A stretch of 7,555 nucleotides of DNA from an uncultured Ruminococcus sp. (GTDB lineage: Bacteria; Bacillota; Clostridia; Oscillospirales; Ruminococcaceae): contig CABQIF010000106.1 in NCBI GenBank assembly GCA_902464115.1, positions 1-7,555 of the forward strand. Reading direction: 5' to 3'. A model generated the notes under the pieces. It saw only the letters and a list, made by a program, of their open reading frames with translations, was not told the origin of the DNA and ran no database searches. Position numbers and translations under genes: made by a program. Below, in pieces: positions 6,153 to 7,555 of the stretch. The first letter of the stretch is position 1. Each line of letters starts with the position of its first letter.

Positions 6153-7316
6153 ATGTGGTATACAAAGCTCATTTATTTGGTGCTGCTCATCATCGGGCTG
6201 TTCTTTTCTGTGCTGTATGATGGCATTTTCTCAATGTTGCTGCTGGGCGTTTTGATTTTATTGCCGCTCACGCAGCTGTGGCTCGTGCACCATGTCCGAA
6301 GGCGGCTTTCCATCTCGCTTTCTCTGGCACAGACAGAGGTCGGACGGGGAACGCCACAAAAATTATACTGCACCTTGCAAAATAAAAGTCATTTTCCCTT
6401 GAACTATTGTCATGTGACACTGGACTTACAGCAGGTTGCAACGAAAGAAACCGAGCAATTGGAACTGCAGTTGCCCTTGCAGGGGAATTTTGCTGCAACG
6501 GTTTCCTTTCAGTTTGCAGCGATGCACTGCGGAAAACTGCGGATCTCTGTGAAAAAGTGCCGAATTGCAGACTATTTTCACCTATTCAGCTGTTCTGTGC
6601 GGAAATGCACAGCAGCGGAAGGAATTGTTGTTCCATCGGAACAGGCGGAAAGTTTGAGCATGCCCAATTTGCAGCGGTCAGAGATGGAAGACAGTGTCAA
6701 CTATGACCCGAACCGTCCCGGGGATGATAATACAGAATTGTTCGGGATTCGGGAATTTCGAGATACCGACAACCCGAAACGGATTCACTGGAAACGCAGC
6801 AGCCGAGAAGAAACGCTGTTCGTCAAGGAATACAGCCGACCGCTGGAGAAACAATGTGCCATCTGGATCGACCGGACACAAACCAAAACCATGCAAATCA
6901 CGGGTGCAAAAGTGGATGCCCAGATGGAGGCAGCCCATGCCCTTGCCTGTATTCTGATGCGGCAGCAAGTGCCTGTGGTCTTATTCTGGAACACAGAGCA
7001 GGGAACACAGCACCAAACCATAGAAACACCGGAGCAGCTGCAACGGTGCATGGTACAAGTTTTAGAGTCGTCTGCTCCTACGGAATTCACCGGATTTCAG
7101 CCGGTTTCTGAGCCTGCAACCTATGCAGAATTATTTTGTATCACCCATGCAGCGGAACTGGATACCAATGCATACCGCCGGACAGCGGAACAAATCCTTG
7201 TCCTGTCTACAGATGAAACGGTGTTGCAGCAGGCAGCGGTCTTTCCCATTTCCATGGAAACGCTGTTGGAAACACTGGCTGCTGTTTGCAATCCCGGAAC
7301 GGAAAGGAGTGTGTAA
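6153..7316 (+). CDS. DUF58 domain membrane protein
   Basis: A protein of about 387 residues anchored by two N-terminal hydrophobic helices (about 5-20 and 26-44 from the 6153 start). An extracytoplasmic-type beta-rich segment follows at about 52-155. Then comes the DUF58 signature: RPGDD (188-192), GIREFRDTD (198-206), PKRIHWKRSSREETLFVKEY (208-227). DUF58 proteins usually pair with a MoxR ATPase, and the C-terminal part (about 235-385) resembles a divergent von Willebrand A-like fold, seen in AIWIDRTQT and ILVLSTDET. The biochemical role is not established in general; links to envelope functions and stress have been proposed for MoxR clusters. It overlaps or abuts MoxR upstream and is 3 nt from the next gene downstream, so the three are one transcript. 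Start choice is explained at the junction entry. Confidence 0.92.
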   Translation: MWYTKLIYLVLLIIGLFFSVLYDGIFSMLLLGVLILLPLTQLWLVHHVRRRLSISLSLAQTEVGRGTPQKLYCTLQNKSHFPLNYCHVTLDLQQVATKETEQLELQLPLQGNFAATVSFQFAAMHCGKLRISVKKCRIADYFHLFSCSVRKCTAAEGIVVPSEQAESLSMPNLQRSEMEDSVNYDPNRPGDDNTELFGIREFRDTDNPKRIHWKRSSREETLFVKEYSRPLEKQCAIWIDRTQTKTMQITGAKVDAQMEAAHALACILMRQQVPVVLFWNTEQGTQHQTIETPEQLQRCMVQVLESSAPTEFTGFQPVSEPATYAELFCITHAAELDTNAYRRTAEQILVLSTDETVLQQAAVFPISMETLLETLAAVCNPGTERSV

Positions 7317-7319
7317 CGC

Positions 7320-7555
7320 ATGACACAGACCGAAGAACATCTGACCGGTGAAGGCATTCAGGTACAGGATGATATTTCCATTACGATTCGTCCAGCAGCG
7401 GCTTGGATGCGGAACTTGGCAGCAGTTTTTCTGGCAGCCTGTGGCTTTGTCGGAACAATTGCCGCTTCACTGTCGATGTTTTCGCCGGTTTACAACCGAA
7501 CGAAACTGATTCTCGTAGCCGCTGCGATTTTCATTTTATATAGTAGCTTTAGCGT
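7320..7555 (+). CDS. N-terminus of a multi-pass membrane protein, probably transglutaminase-like by context (partial)
   Basis: The frame is open for 78 codons to the window end. A hydrophilic, acidic N-terminus (1-28) precedes two hydrophobic helices (about 33-54 and 62-76). The start has AAAGGAG 10 nt upstream and is 3 nt after the DUF58 stop. In many bacteria the gene after MoxR and DUF58 encodes a membrane protein with several N-terminal helices and a transglutaminase-like cysteine protease-type domain. This fragment fits that layout, but the catalytic domain is outside the window, so the specific name is inference. It is certainly a coding start for a membrane protein. Confidence 0.7.
   Translation, partial: MTQTEEHLTGEGIQVQDDISITIRPAAAWMRNLAAVFLAACGFVGTIAASLSMFSPVYNRTKLILVAAAIFILYSSFS

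Overview
The window looks like a piece of a Gram-positive (monoderm) Firmicute genome, most likely a Clostridia/Ruminococcaceae-type gut bacterium. This rests on strong AGGAGG-type ribosome binding sites, sigma-A-like promoters in an AT-rich intergenic region, moderate GC coding sequence, and the style of the protein families. The genus call is inference; no rRNA or marker gene is present.

The layout is two divergent operons separated by a 225-bp intergenic region (4957-5181). Leftward (minus strand) is a four-gene tripartite-type ABC export operon. In transcription order it encodes a first HlyD/MacA-type adaptor (4956-3655), a MacB/LolD-type ATPase (3647-2973), a second, larger adaptor (2976-1213), and a MacB-type permease (1200 to beyond position 1). 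The genes are tightly coupled: a stop codon lies inside the ATPase Shine-Dalgarno sequence, there is a 4-nt ATGA overlap, and the last gap is 12 nt. The ATPase and permease would form the pump, and the two membrane-anchored adaptors would act on the outer face. The substrate cannot be read from the sequence.

Rightward (plus strand) is a MoxR-type AAA+ ATPase (5182-6147), a DUF58 membrane protein (6153-7316) and the start of a membrane protein (7320 to the window end). The third gene's position suggests the transglutaminase-like member of the common MoxR-DUF58-transglutaminase cluster.

The intergenic region holds a well-matched promoter in each direction (TTGACA-17-TATACT leftward; TTGCAT-17-TATAAT with an extended -10 rightward). 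It also has a hyphenated inverted repeat over the expected leftward start site and a perfect 8-bp stem in the rightward leader. The most unusual item is the second adaptor. Its coiled-coil hairpin is interrupted by about 210 residues: a Pro/Thr/Glu low-complexity linker, a compact domain of about 100 residues, and an acidic Asp/Gly/Ser linker. No RNA genes, CRISPR arrays, insertion sequences or phage genes were seen.
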